A stretch of DNA of 64,000 nt from NCBI RefSeq assembly GCF_031143425.1, contig NC_090448.1, positions 333,076,177 through 333,140,176 on the forward strand, given 5' to 3'. Source of the stretch: Pleurodeles waltl (taxonomy: Eukaryota > Chordata > Amphibia > Caudata > Salamandridae). The number at the start of each line of letters is the position of its first letter. Positions within the stretch are counted from its first letter, which is position 1. The translations under genes and the position numbers were made by a program. The notes under the pieces are model-generated. The model saw only the letters and a program-made list of their open reading frames with translations, did not search any database and had not been told where the DNA came from. This document shows, one piece after another, positions 10,879-21,611 of the stretch.

Positions 10879-12744
10879 GTGGGGGGGAGGATACGTCAAT
10901 ATTACGAAGCATGGGACAAAATAACTACAGACACATGGGTCCTAGCAATTATCCAGCATGGTTATTGCATAGAATTCCTGCAATTCCCTCCAGACATACC
11001 ACCAAAATCACAAAATTTAACAAAATACCATTCACAGCTTCTAGAGATAGAAGTTCAAGCACTACTGCAAAAAAATGCAATAGAATTAGTACCAAGCACA
11101 CAAATAAACACAGGAGTTTATTCACTGTACTTCTTGATACCAAAAAAGGACGAAACACTGAGACCAATTCTAGACCTCAGAGTAGTAAACACATTCATCA
11201 AATCAGACCACTTTCACATGGTCACACTACAAGAAGTGTTACCATTGCTCAAAAAACACGACTACATGACAACCCTAGACCTCAAGGACGCATATTTCCA
11301 TATACCAATACATCAATCACACAGGAAATATCTAAGGTTTGTATTCAAAGGAATACATTACCAATTCAAAGTATTGCCTTTTGGTTTAACAACCGCTCCA
11401 AGAGTATTCACAAAATGCCTAGCAGTAGTCGCTGCACACATCAGAAGGCAGCAAATACATGTGTTCCCGTATCTAGACGACTGGCTAATCAAAACCAGTT
11501 CGCTCACACAATGCTCAAACCACACAAATCAAGTCATACAAACCCTCTACAAACTAGGGTTCACCGTCAACTTTGCAAAATCAAACATTCTGCCAAGCAA
11601 AGTACAGCAATATCTAGGAGCCATAATAGACACGACAAAAGGAGTAGCAACGCCAACTCCACAAAGGATCCACAATTTCAACAGGGTCATTCAACACATG
11701 TCTCCAAACCAAACAATACAAGCAAGAACAATACTACAGCTCCTAGGCATGATGTCCTCATGCATAGCCATTGTCCCAAACGCAAGACTGCACATGAGGC
11801 CCTTACAACAGTGCCTAGCCTCACAGTGGTCTCAAGCACAGGGTCACCTTCTAGATCTGGTGTTGCTAGACCGCCAAACTTACCTCTCGCTTCTATGGTG
11901 GAACAGTATAAATTTAAACATAGGGCGGCCTTTCCAAGACCCAGTGCCAGAGTACGTAATAACAACAGATGCTTCCATGACAGGGTGGGGAGCACATCTC
12001 AATCAACACAACATAAGAGGACAATGGAACATACATCAAACAAAACTGCATATAAATCATCTAGAATTATTAGCAGTTTTTCAAGCACTAAAAGCTTTCC
12101 AACCAATCATAACCCACAAATACATCCTTGTCAAAACAGACAACATGACAACGATGTATTATCTAAACAAACAAGGAGGAACACATTCAACGCAGTTAAG
12201 CTTGTTAGCTCAAAAAATATGGAAGTGGGCAATCCACCATCAGATTGGTCTAATAGCACAGTTTATTCCGGGGATCCAGAATCAGCTGGCAGACAATCTC
12301 TCTCGAGATCACCAGCAAGTCCACGAATGGGAAATCCACCCACAGATTCTGTACACCTACTTCACACTCTGGGGAACACCACAAATAGACTTATTTGCAA
12401 CAAAAGAGAACGCAAAATGCCAAAACTTCGCGTCCAGATACCCACACAAGCAATCCCAAGGCAATGCCCTATGGATGAACTGGTCAGGAATATTTGCTTA
12501 CGCTTTTCCTCCTCTCCCTCTCCTTCCTTACCTAGTAAACAAATTGAGTCAAAACAAACTCAAACTCATTTTAATAGCACCAACTTGGGCAAGACAACCC
12601 TGGTACACAACACTGCTAGATCTGTCTGTAGTACCACACATCAAACTGCCCAACAAACCAGATCTGTTAACGCAACACAACCAACAGATCAGACACCCGG
12701 ACCCAGCATCGCTGAATCTAGCAATCTGGCTCCTGAAATCCTAG
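10879..12744 (+). CDS. DIRS A reverse transcriptase-RNase H-methyltransferase-like protein
   Basis: This polyprotein of about 620 aa copies element RNA into DNA. RT motifs are clear: VYSLYFLIPKKD (residues about 75-87), LDLKDAYFHIPI, VLPFGLTTAPRVFTK and the catalytic YLDDWLIK. RNase H follows, with TTDASMTGWGAHL (first Asp), LELLAVFQAL (Glu), KTDNMTTMYYL (Asp) and NQLADNLSR (Asp). The last 130 residues (IDLFATKENAKC, YAFPPLPLLP, LIAPTWARQPWY) resemble the Dam-type methyltransferase domain described for DIRS elements; the activity is uncertain. The open frame begins at GTG 10879. An ATG at 10850 would enter this frame only if the run of 7 G at 10881-10887 were 8, as it is in copy B. So the true start may involve slippage, or this copy may carry a single-base deletion. 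The frame overlaps the recombinase frame by 1834 nt. Confidence 0.88.
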   Translation: MGGRIRQYYEAWDKITTDTWVLAIIQHGYCIEFLQFPPDIPPKSQNLTKYHSQLLEIEVQALLQKNAIELVPSTQINTGVYSLYFLIPKKDETLRPILDLRVVNTFIKSDHFHMVTLQEVLPLLKKHDYMTTLDLKDAYFHIPIHQSHRKYLRFVFKGIHYQFKVLPFGLTTAPRVFTKCLAVVAAHIRRQQIHVFPYLDDWLIKTSSLTQCSNHTNQVIQTLYKLGFTVNFAKSNILPSKVQQYLGAIIDTTKGVATPTPQRIHNFNRVIQHMSPNQTIQARTILQLLGMMSSCIAIVPNARLHMRPLQQCLASQWSQAQGHLLDLVLLDRQTYLSLLWWNSINLNIGRPFQDPVPEYVITTDASMTGWGAHLNQHNIRGQWNIHQTKLHINHLELLAVFQALKAFQPIITHKYILVKTDNMTTMYYLNKQGGTHSTQLSLLAQKIWKWAIHHQIGLIAQFIPGIQNQLADNLSRDHQQVHEWEIHPQILYTYFTLWGTPQIDLFATKENAKCQNFASRYPHKQSQGNALWMNWSGIFAYAFPPLPLLPYLVNKLSQNKLKLILIAPTWARQPWYTTLLDLSVVPHIKLPNKPDLLTQHNQQIRHPDPASLNLAIWLLKS

Positions 12745-13796
12745 AATTCGGACACTTACAACTTAGCCAAGAGTGTATGGAAGTCATAAAGCAGGCCAGA
12801 AGGCCATCCACTAGACACTGCTACGCAAGTAAGTGGAAAAGATTTGTTTGGTACTGCCATCATAATCAGATACAACCGCTACATGCAACTCCAAAACATA
12901 TAGTAAATTACTTGCTCCATTTACAAAAAGCAAAGCTAGCCTTCTCTTCTATTAAAATACACCTTGCAGCAATATCTGCATACCTGCAAACTACCTATTC
13001 AACTTCCTTGTATAGGATACCAGTTATCAAAGCATTTATAGAAGGGCTTAAAAGAATTATACCACCAAGAACACCACCTGTTCCTTCATGGAACCTAAAC
13101 GTGGTTCTAACAAGACTCATGGGCCCACCTTTCGAACCCATGCACTCTTGCGGAATACAATTCCTAACCTGGAAAGTTGCCTTTCTCATCGCCATTACAT
13201 CTCTAAGAAGAGTAAGTGAAATTCAAGCGTTCACAACACAAGAGCCTTTTATACAAATACATAAAAATAAGGTCGTCCTACGACCTAATCCAAAATTTTT
13301 ACCAAAAGTTATTTCACCATTCCATCTAAATCAAACGGTAGAACTACCAGTATTTTTCCCACAGCCAGATTCTGTGGCTGAAAGAGCACTACATACATTA
13401 GATGTCAAAAGAGCATTAATGTACTACATTGACAGAACAAAGAACATCAGAAAAACTAAACAGCTATTTATTGCATTCCAAAAACCTCATGCAGGTAACC
13501 CAATATCAAAACAAGGTATAGCCAGATGGATAGTTAAATGCATCCAAATCTGCTACCTTAAAGCAAAAAGACAACTGCCCATTACTCCCAGGGCACATTC
13601 AACAAGGAAAAAAGGTGCTTCAATGGCCTTTTTAGGAAACATCCCAATGCAGGAAATATGTAAGGCAGCCACTTGGTCTACGCCTCACACATTCACCAAA
13701 CACTACTGTATAGATGTGCTATCCGCACAACAAGCTACAGTAGGTCAAGCTGTATTAAGAACTCTATTTCAGACAACTTCTACTCCTACAGGCTAA
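10911..13796 (+). CDS. DIRS A tyrosine recombinase with long overlapping N-terminal frame (961 aa)
   Basis: The C-terminal third is a tyrosine recombinase, which would insert the circular DNA form. It shows a SAM-like N-terminal region (KQARRPSTRHCYASKWKRF), the first catalytic Arg in TSLRRVSEIQAF, the HxxR box in AHSTRKKGAS, a Trp in AATWSTPHTF, and the Tyr nucleophile in TKHYCID near the C-terminus. The domain starts about 12720. The preceding 600 codons (10911-12720) are open in a different frame from RT and RNase H, rich in S, T, H, N, Q and R. They may be a real extension, or an unspent frame over the RT gene with translation starting further down. The homologous frame is open in copy B too. 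The stop is followed by the internal complementary region. Confidence 0.85.
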   Translation: MGQNNYRHMGPSNYPAWLLHRIPAIPSRHTTKITKFNKIPFTASRDRSSSTTAKKCNRISTKHTNKHRSLFTVLLDTKKGRNTETNSRPQSSKHIHQIRPLSHGHTTRSVTIAQKTRLHDNPRPQGRIFPYTNTSITQEISKVCIQRNTLPIQSIAFWFNNRSKSIHKMPSSSRCTHQKAANTCVPVSRRLANQNQFAHTMLKPHKSSHTNPLQTRVHRQLCKIKHSAKQSTAISRSHNRHDKRSSNANSTKDPQFQQGHSTHVSKPNNTSKNNTTAPRHDVLMHSHCPKRKTAHEALTTVPSLTVVSSTGSPSRSGVARPPNLPLASMVEQYKFKHRAAFPRPSARVRNNNRCFHDRVGSTSQSTQHKRTMEHTSNKTAYKSSRIISSFSSTKSFPTNHNPQIHPCQNRQHDNDVLSKQTRRNTFNAVKLVSSKNMEVGNPPSDWSNSTVYSGDPESAGRQSLSRSPASPRMGNPPTDSVHLLHTLGNTTNRLICNKRERKMPKLRVQIPTQAIPRQCPMDELVRNICLRFSSSPSPSLPSKQIESKQTQTHFNSTNLGKTTLVHNTARSVCSTTHQTAQQTRSVNATQPTDQTPGPSIAESSNLAPEILEFGHLQLSQECMEVIKQARRPSTRHCYASKWKRFVWYCHHNQIQPLHATPKHIVNYLLHLQKAKLAFSSIKIHLAAISAYLQTTYSTSLYRIPVIKAFIEGLKRIIPPRTPPVPSWNLNVVLTRLMGPPFEPMHSCGIQFLTWKVAFLIAITSLRRVSEIQAFTTQEPFIQIHKNKVVLRPNPKFLPKVISPFHLNQTVELPVFFPQPDSVAERALHTLDVKRALMYYIDRTKNIRKTKQLFIAFQKPHAGNPISKQGIARWIVKCIQICYLKAKRQLPITPRAHSTRKKGASMAFLGNIPMQEICKAATWSTPHTFTKHYCIDVLSAQQATVGQAVLRTLFQTTSTPTG

Positions 13797-13832
13797 ACCA
13801 CCGCTTATGGGGAACTAACTGCTTACTAGTCT

Positions 13833-13933
13833 ATGCATACCATGTGTATCTACAGCGACAGATGCCATCGAACTGAAAATGTCACTTACCCAGTGTACAT
13901 CTGTTCGTGGCATCAGTCGCTGAGATTCACATG
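13833..13933 (+). repeat. DIRS A internal complementary region
   Basis: 13833-13873 is the reverse complement of the first 41 nt of the element (8414-8454). 13874-13933 is the reverse complement of the last 60 nt (14237-14296). The two halves abut, so this 101-bp block spells the head-to-tail junction of the ends. In the DIRS replication model it templates circle closure. Confidence 0.9.
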
Positions 13934-14091
13934 GACCCACCCACCTCCCCGGAAGCCTGTAGCAGTTCAGAAGTTACCTTCAATTTTGTACATTTGTATA
14001 TATTACTTAATCCTTTAATAGGTACATACTTACATTTTTCATTGCGCGGGCACTATTACTATAGTACAACTCCTACCTCACCCTCTGCGGG

Positions 14092-14296
14092 GAAAACAAT
14101 CGAAGATGGAGTCGACGCCCATGCGCAATGAGCACAGAAGGTGGAGTCACTCGGTCCCGTGACTCGAAAACACTTCTTCGAAGAAAAACAACTTGTAACA
14201 CTCCGACCCAACACCAGATGGCGAGCTCATGCATACCATGTGAATCTCAGCGACTGATGCCACGAACAGATGTACACTGGGTAAGTGACATTTTCA
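14092..14296 (+). repeat. DIRS A right inverted terminal repeat
   Basis: 14092-14240 mirrors 8441-8591. A 56-nt right-specific tail ends GGGTAAGTGACATTTTC(A). Palindrome TTCTTCGAAGAA is kept. The tail differs from the left end, as is usual in DIRS elements, and is copied into the internal complementary region. Confidence 0.88.
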
Positions 14297-16158
14297 TTAC
14301 TGAGGGAAATCCATTGCTCGAGCTTCCCATCAGCTTAAGGGCATAATATGTAGCCTCTGCATCTAACAGGACTATCATTCGATAATTACATATTAAGCAT
14401 GAATTGCAATCTTATTACTTCTTTTGTTATTACAAACACAAATGAATATTCATTCGTGAAAGTCAAGTACCAGCTAACAGTTTCATCAACATATAAAAAT
14501 TCTATACGTTCCTCCAACTGAAAAGCGGGGATAGAATTTCAAATATTTACATCTGAGTTGATGTTCAAAACATTGATAAAAGACCAACACTTATTTGGTC
14601 AACCATCTTTACAGATATCACACATTTTTATAAATTATTTTTCAAAAATATTTCCTATGTGCCCTTAATATTAATTGATAATCTTTCCTTAAGCAATAAT
14701 GCTAAACACTGATACTAATGAGGCCAGTAATTTCCCAAGAGCTCTTAATTTTCTGATCTCCTGAAATCTAGAAAATATATAGTACACTAGGCACTTTTAT
14801 CCTTGCTGTTCTTCTTTTGTGGTTATCGGCTTGGGGGAGGGCTCCAACATTATAAAGGACATGTTCTATCAAATGAGCCCAGCAAGTAAACTTTTGGTGT
14901 GACATCTTCACTTAATGATGAAAAACTACAGGCTAAGTTCCTCCAAAGTCACTCATTTGGTTAACCACTCCTTCACCGTATCTCCTTACTGAATGTGGTT
15001 AGCTTGTTGAACAATGTTAAAAGTTCTGCTTTCTCTGGTTAACTAGGTAAACATCAGCTTAATGATACAGCTTGTGCTATTTGAGCACTTTCTGTTCTTT
15101 ATATAATCTCAGACTCTGAAAATTGTTAAAATCTGACACTGATAGGAAAGTCCAGTTGTAATCTTCAATTAGAGCTCATAGATTTATGACATTAGCACGC
15201 AAACCCTCAGTGAGTATTTGTTGAACAGGGACTGCAGTTAGAAGACCCTCCCAGATGCTATTGATCTGTATTGGTCCCTGGTCACCAAATAAGTTGTGGC
15301 AAGGTTAAAATCCCTGGTTATTCGAGCCACAGATGTACACATAAGTATAGGAAGAAGTAGCACCACCCTGCATCCGAGCCACCCCATTTGCCACCCATCT
15401 CCTTTGGAAGCTGATCTCAGGAGAAAAGCAATCTTTTCGATTACTTGATGCATCTAACAGGAAGGATACCTATGTATAGAAACACATATATGTGGAACAG
15501 CACATGCCAGCATTACATACATTTACACAGTTACAGTGGAAAGGAAGGGGAAGCTGAGGGGTTGTCTCCAGAAGTAATCACATATAAAGGGATGCATTTT
15601 GATACTTTCACATACATGGGATTGATCTGGCTATAAAGAGTAAGTAAAAGTAATAGATTGGATGTACGCACAAATACTAGTGTCTTATGTCCAGTATGTG
15701 GATGTGAAAATGAGGAGAAGTCATGACTCTGCAATTGGAAAGATCATAGGGGCTTGATGGAAGTGTAGTCAAAGACAACGTTTATGATGCTAATGGAAAG
15801 GGACAGATATCAAAGTACATGAAGCCCAGCAGTGTGGTGAGTTGGCAGATTGGGTCTCAAGGATGCATTTTGTCCAGATGCATACTTTGAATTTCACTCC
15901 TAGGCAGACAAAGCTTTAACAGGGAATAGGGAGCCTTAAGGAGACAAAACATTGAAATATCTGAGAAATTAGCCGCCAATTGTATGCAGTATTGACAAAA
16001 TTCTCAGACAATTATCCTAAGGCTAAATCAATGTTTTTATAAATATTTTGGCTTTAAAAATAAATCTCCATGAGAAAGATTAGCAGGTTCATCCTTAATA
16101 TTAGATCGATAGGGAAAATAAATAAAATAAAAAAATATAAATATATATATATATATAT
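14297..16158. other. Intronic stretch between DIRS A and B, no gene seen
   Basis: AT-rich sequence without recognisable coding domains or repeats beyond the short TA tract at its right end (about 16140-16158). No splice-flanked exon of RNF123 was recognised here. Confidence 0.55.
16140..16158. repeat. TA dinucleotide tract at left edge of DIRS B
   Basis: Alternating AT ending directly at the element terminus GTTTGATGGC (16159). A second TA tract lies at the right edge (21986-22010). Confidence 0.85.
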
Positions 16159-16338
16159 GTTTGATGGCATGTGTAGCTGCAGATACACATGCTGTGCATT
16201 ATCCTGCCATCTAGTTTTGGGCTCGGAGTGTTACAAGTTGTTTTTCTTCGAAGAAGTCTTTTCGAGTCACGAGATCGAGGGACTCCTCCCTTTCGGCTCC
16301 TTTGCGCATGGGCGTCGACTCCATCTTAGATTGTTTTC
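16159..16338 (+). repeat. DIRS B left inverted terminal repeat
   Basis: Starts GTTTGATGGCATGTGTAGC and runs to GATTGTTTTC. Its inner part is mirrored at 21779-21929. It contains TTCTTCGAAGAA. The first 41 nt are reverse-complemented at 21510-21550 with one mismatch. Confidence 0.87.
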
Positions 16339-16546
16339 TTTCCGCCATCAGGTTCGGACGTGTTACTCTTCGCTCCGTATTTCGATTAGGGAAAGTTATC
16401 GGAAAATTTGACGGTATTGTTCGCGCTCGGTACCAGTTTAGTGTTAGAACATCGACACCGAAACAAAGAAGCGCTCCGGCAGCTCTTTGGGGCTTCCACT
16501 CTTCGGCGGGGCCTGGTCGGCCCGAACGTATCCAGCTTCAAACCTC

Positions 16547-18510
16547 ATGGACCGGACCCCCTTCTGCTTCTGCCCGAATTGCCACGCAAAGTAACCGTAT
16601 ACAGACCAACACTTGGTCTGTAATCTGTGTCTCTCTCCGGAACACAGGGAAGGATACTTGCGAGGCCTGCCGGGCTTTTCGATCGAAGAAGACCCCACGC
16701 GATAGAAGAGCTAGAAAACTCCAGATGGCGTCGACACCGGCCGAGCAGATCGACGTCGAGGAAGAAGAGAGATTCTCCATTCGAGATTCGGACTCGGACG
16801 AGTCCGAAAGTGAGCAGCCGAAGACACAGCAACAAACTGTGAGTAAACCAGCCCCGGCAAAGACTCACTCGAAAATAATAAAGGCCAAGGGGATGCCACC
16901 GCCAACAGGCCATGGCTTACCCCGAAAACACGGTGACCAAACATCGGCACCAAAAAAGGCCTCCCAGCAGCCGAAGACATCCGACTCCGGTCGAGATACC
17001 GGCGCCGAAACATCTCGACACCGAGAGTTCGACACCCCTAAAATCAAGAAGGTTTCTTCGGAGCCGAAAAAAGACTGTACAAAAACCGGTGCTGAAACAT
17101 GCAGCCTCGGAGCCGAAAACAGGCTCCTATACAGAAGAGCAAGGCCTTTCAAATCAATTGCAAAGGCACAGATTAGAACAAGAACTGGGCATGGCAGAGC
17201 CAGATCATACCCAGAGGAGGCTGCACATACAAAAAGACACAGGGAAAATCCAAACTCTTCCTCCAATAAAGATCAAGCGAAAGCTAGCATTCCAAGAGGA
17301 AACGCAGCCAAGGGCAAAGGTGGCAAAAGACAAGACACCACCAAGGTTCTCGCCATAGCAGTCACCATTGCATTTGCCACACCTGTCTCCGGTAGCAACA
17401 CCCCCGATGCAGTCGCCAACACACATGGGGATGACACAAGATGACCCAGATGCATGGGACTTATATGATGCACCGGTCTCAGACAATAGTCCCGATTGCT
17501 ACCCGGCAAGGCCGTCACCACCTGAGGACAGCACTGCATATATGCAGGTGGTTTCAAGGGCAGCTACATTTCATAATGTAGCGATGCATGCAGAACCCAT
17601 AGAGGATGATTTTTTTGTTTAACACATTGGCATCCACTCACAGCGCATACCAGAGTTTGCCAATGCTACCAGGCATGTTAAAACACGCCAAACAAGTATT
17701 TCAGGACCCAGTAAAAGGCAGAGCCATCACGCCTAGGGTGGAGAAGAAATATAACCCTCCCCCAACGGACCCTGTATTTATAACACAGCAACTAACTCCA
17801 GATTCATTGGTAGTGGGAGCAGCCTGAAAGCCAGCTCACAATCCTCAGGAGACGCACCACCGCCCGATAAAGAAAGTCGGAAATTCGACGCAGCAGGCAA
17901 AAGTGTAGCAGCACAGGCAGCCAACCAATGGCGAATTGCCAATTCACAGGCTCTATTGGCTCGCTACGACAGGGCACATAGGGACGAGATGCAACATATC
18001 ATCCAGCACTTGCCCAAGGAGTACCAAAAACGTGCCCAACAGGTTGTTGAGGAAGGACAAACGATCTCAAACAACCAAATAAGGTCTGCAATGGACTCGG
18101 CAGACACAGCAGCAAGGACAGTGAACACTGCTGTAACCATTCGTAGGCACGTATGGTTACGAAGCTCGGGTTTCAAACCAGAAATCCAGCAAGCTGTGCT
18201 GAATATGCCGTTCAACCAAGAACAATTGTTTGGGCCGGAGGTGGATACGGCAATAGAAAAACTCAAAAAGGACACAGACACGGCCAAAGCCATGGGCGCG
18301 CTCTACTCCCCGCAAAGAGGCACTGTTAGAAAGCCGCACTTTAGAGGGGGGTTTTGTTCCCAAACCCCAGAGCATTCCACCTCACAAGTCAGACCCACAT
18401 ATCAGGGCCAGTATCAAAGAGGAGGTTTTCGAGGCACATACAGGGGTGGACAATTTCCAAAGGCAAGAGGGAAATACCAGAGCCCAAAAAACCCTCAAAC
18501 CAAACAGTGA
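16547..18510 (+). pseudogene. DIRS B gag-like pseudogene
   Basis: This is homologous to the copy A gag: start MDRTPF with the N-terminal Cys/His module, then the LPMLPGML, DPVF, AAGK and RRHVWLRSSGF blocks, and RGG-like repeats at the C-terminus. It is broken by an in-frame TAA about 17 codons after the start, shifts near 16660 and around 17100-17600, and a TGA at 17825-17827. The longest intact piece is 17956-18510 (184 aa). Confidence 0.85.
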
Positions 18511-18515
18511 CTTCA

Positions 18516-20422
18516 ATGTCACAAACCCCCATCACTCAACACCAGTGGGGGGGGAGACTTACCGCACACTACCACAACTGGGAAAACATAACTACGGACG
18601 CATGGGTCCTAGCCATTATCCAACATGGTTATTGCACAGAATTCATACAATTTCCACCAGATGTGCCACCAAGAGCACACAACATGTCCAAACAACACCT
18701 AGACCTGTTACAACTAGAAGTCCAAGCATTGTTACAAAAACAAGCAATAGAACTAGTACCCAACCATCAAAAAGAAACAGGGGTCTATTCCCTGTATTTC
18801 CTAATTCCAAAGAAAGACAAACCACTGAGACCCATATTAGACCTCAGAACACTGAATCTTTACATCAAATCAGATCACTTTCACATGGTAACACTTCAAG
18901 ACGTGATTCCCTTGCTCAAAAAACAGGACTACATGTCAACATTAGATCTCAAGGATGCATATTTTCACATACCCATCCATCCTTCCCACAGGAAATACTT
19001 AAGGTTTGTAATCCAAGGCGTACATTACCAATTCAAGGTGTTACCATTCGGGATAACAGCCCCAAGGGCATTCACAAAATGCCTTGCAGTAGTAGACGCT
19101 CACATCTGGAGGCAACACATGCACGTATTCCCTTACTTGGACGATTGGTTAATAAAAACCAGCACTCAGCAACAGTGTCTTCTACACACACAATACATGA
19201 TAGAAACTCTACACAAACTAGGGTTCTCTATAAATTACCAAAACTCACATTTACAACCATCCCAAATACAACAATACTTGAAAGCCACACTCAATACACA
19301 GAAGGCTATTGCCTCCCCAAGTCCACAAAGGGTACAGCCGTTCCGCAATACAATATTAAACATACAGCCAAACCAACACTACCAAGTGAGGTTTGTAATG
19401 AAACTTCTAGGCATGATGTCCTCATGCATAGCCATCGTCCCAAATGCAAGACTGCACATGCGGCCCTTACAACAGTGCCTAACAAAACAATGGACACAAG
19501 CACAGGGTCAACTCCAAGATCTAGTGTTGATAGACCGCCAAACACACCTCTCGCTTCAATGGTGGAACCCTATAAATTTAAACCAAGGGCGGCCATTCCA
19601 AGACCCAGTGCCTCAATACGTGATCACAACAGATGCTTCCATGATAGGGTGGGGAGCACACCTCAACCAGCACACCTCAACCAGCACAGCATACAGGGAC
19701 AATGGAACATTCAACAAAAACAACTACATATGAATCACTTAGAACTGTTGGCAGTGTTTCTAGCATTAAAAGCATTTCAACCACTGATAGCCCACAAACA
19801 CATTCTTGTCAAAACAGACAACATGACAACAATGTATTACCTCAACAAACAGGGAGGGAAACACTCCTCACAACTGTGTCTCTTAGCACAAAAAAATTGG
19901 CATTGGGTAATTCACAATCACATTTGCCTAATAGCACAATACATCCCAGGAATTCAAAACCAGTTGGCCGACAATCTCCGTCGAGCTCACCAACAAACAC
20001 ACAAATGGGTAATTCATCCCCAAATCCTACAAACTTACTTTCGACGCTGGGGAACACCACAAATAGACCTATTTGCAACAAGGGAAAACGCAAAATGCCA
20101 AAACTTTGCGTCCAGGTATCCACACCCTCAGTCCAAGGGCAATGCACTATGGATGAGTTAGTCAGGGATATTTGCCTACGCTTTTCCCCCTCTCCCAATC
20201 CTTCCTTATCTGGTAAACAAATTGAGTCAAAGCACACTCAAACTAATACTCATAGCACCAACCTGGGCTCGCCAACCGTGGTACACAACACTGCTAGACC
20301 TGTCAGTAGTACCTCATATCAAACTACCGAACAGATCAGATCTGTTAACTCAACACAAACAACAGATCAGACACCCGAATCCAGCATCGCTCAATCTAGC
20401 AATCTGGCTCCTGAAGTCTTAG
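18516..20422 (+). pseudogene. DIRS B RT-RNase H-methyltransferase-like pseudogene
   Basis: The frame starts at ATG 18516 (MSQTPITQHQWGG) and enters RT directly through a run of 8 G, one more than in copy A. RT motifs FLIPKKD, LDLKDAYFHIPI, VLPFGI and YLDDWLIK are present, followed by TTDASMIGWGAHL. A 14-bp tandem duplication (CACCTCAACCAGCA twice, about 19665-19692) then shifts the frame. RNase H continues in another frame (LELLAVFLAL, KTDNMTTMYYL, NQLADNLRR) to a TAG at 20159-20161. The methyltransferase-like tail resumes at 20222-20422. Confidence 0.85.
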
Positions 20423-21473
20423 AATTTGGACATTTAGACCTTACACAAGAATGTATGGAGGTCATTAAACAAGCTAGGAAACCTACTACAAGACATTGTT
20501 ATGCAAACAAATGGAAAAGATGTGTTTACTACTGCCACAATAATAAAATTCAACCACTACATGCTTCTGCAAAAAACATTGTAAGTTACTTATTACACTT
20601 AAAAAATCTAACCTAGCATTCTCTTCTATTAAAATACATCTCACAGCAATATCTGCATATCTGCAGATTAAACATTCAACATCGCTCTTTCGAATCCCAG
20701 TCATCAAAGCATTTATGGAAGGATTAAAAAGAATCATACCCCCGAGAACACCACCAGTCCCTTCGTGGAATCTCAATATTGTATTAACACGACTCATGGG
20801 ACCACCATTTGAACCCATGCACTCTTGTGAAATGCAATACTTAACTTGGAAAGTAGCCTTTCTAATAGCTATCACATCTCTTAAAAGAGTAAGTGAAATA
20901 CAAGCATTCACTATACAAGAACCCTTTATACAAATACATAAACATAAAGTGGTTCGCCGTACAAATCCTAAATTCTTACCAAAAGTTGTATCACCATTCC
21001 ACCTAAACCAAACAGTGGAACTCCCAGTCTTTTTTTCACAACCAGACTCAGTAGCCGAAAGAGCTTTACATACGTTAGACATTAAAAGAGCACTAATGTA
21101 TTACATTGATAGAACAAAGCATTTTCGCAAAACAAAACAATTGTTTGTAGCCTGCCAAAAACCTCATGCAGGAAATCCAATATCCAAACAAGGCATTGCC
21201 AGATGGATAGTGAAATGTATTCAAACCTGCTATATCAAAGCAAAAAGAGATCTACCTATTACACCAAAGGCACACTCCACTAGGAAAAAAGGCGCCACAA
21301 TGGTTTTTCTAGGGAATATACCTATGGCAGAAATCTGTAAGGCAGCCACATGGTCCACGCCTCATACATTCAGAAAACATTACTGTGTAGATGTGTTAAC
21401 AACACAACATGCCACAGTAGGACAGGCTGTACTACGAACATTATTCCAAACAACTTCAACTCCTACAGGCTAA
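20396..21473 (+). pseudogene. DIRS B tyrosine recombinase pseudogene
   Basis: The recombinase core has all catalytic boxes: SLKRVSEIQAF with the first Arg, HSTRKKGAT (HxxR), ATWSTPHTF and KHYCVD with the Tyr. It is split by a frameshift at an A run near 20600: the first frame ends at 20616 and the second is open from 20715 to 21473. Upstream, the same frame overlaps RT (18446-20161, then 19702-20616), as in copy A. Confidence 0.87.
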
Positions 21474-21509
21474 GCCACCGCTCTTGGGGAGATTGCTGCT
21501 TACTAGTCT

Positions 21510-21611
21510 ATGCACAGCATGTGTATCTGCAGCTACACATGCCATCGAACAGAAAATGTCACTTACCCAGTGTACATCTGTTCGTGGCATGAGACGCTGC
21601 AGATTCACATG
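21510..21611 (+). repeat. DIRS B internal complementary region
   Basis: 21510-21550 reverse-complements the left terminus 16159-16199 with one mismatch. 21552-21611 reverse-complements the right terminus 21926-21985. One extra base sits at the joint. Confidence 0.88.

Larger units (their letters stand above)
8414..14296 (+). mobile_element. DIRS-like retrotransposon, copy A (near intact)
   Basis: A 5.9-kb element carries a gag-like frame (8808-10844), an RT-RNase H frame (10879-12744) and a tyrosine recombinase frame (10911-13796). It has inverted terminal repeats instead of LTRs, and an internal complementary region (13833-13933) whose halves are the reverse complements of the two outer ends. 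This architecture is diagnostic of DIRS elements, which integrate through a circular intermediate using a tyrosine recombinase and make no target duplication. All three frames are open over their full length. The only doubtful point is the start of the RT frame, which opens with GTG or needs a shift in a G run. This is the best preserved of the DIRS copies in the window. Confidence 0.93.

Noticed and set aside
12995..13195. Minus-strand frames opposite the DIRS recombinase and RT
   Set aside because: They mirror strongly coding + strand genes; no independent evidence.
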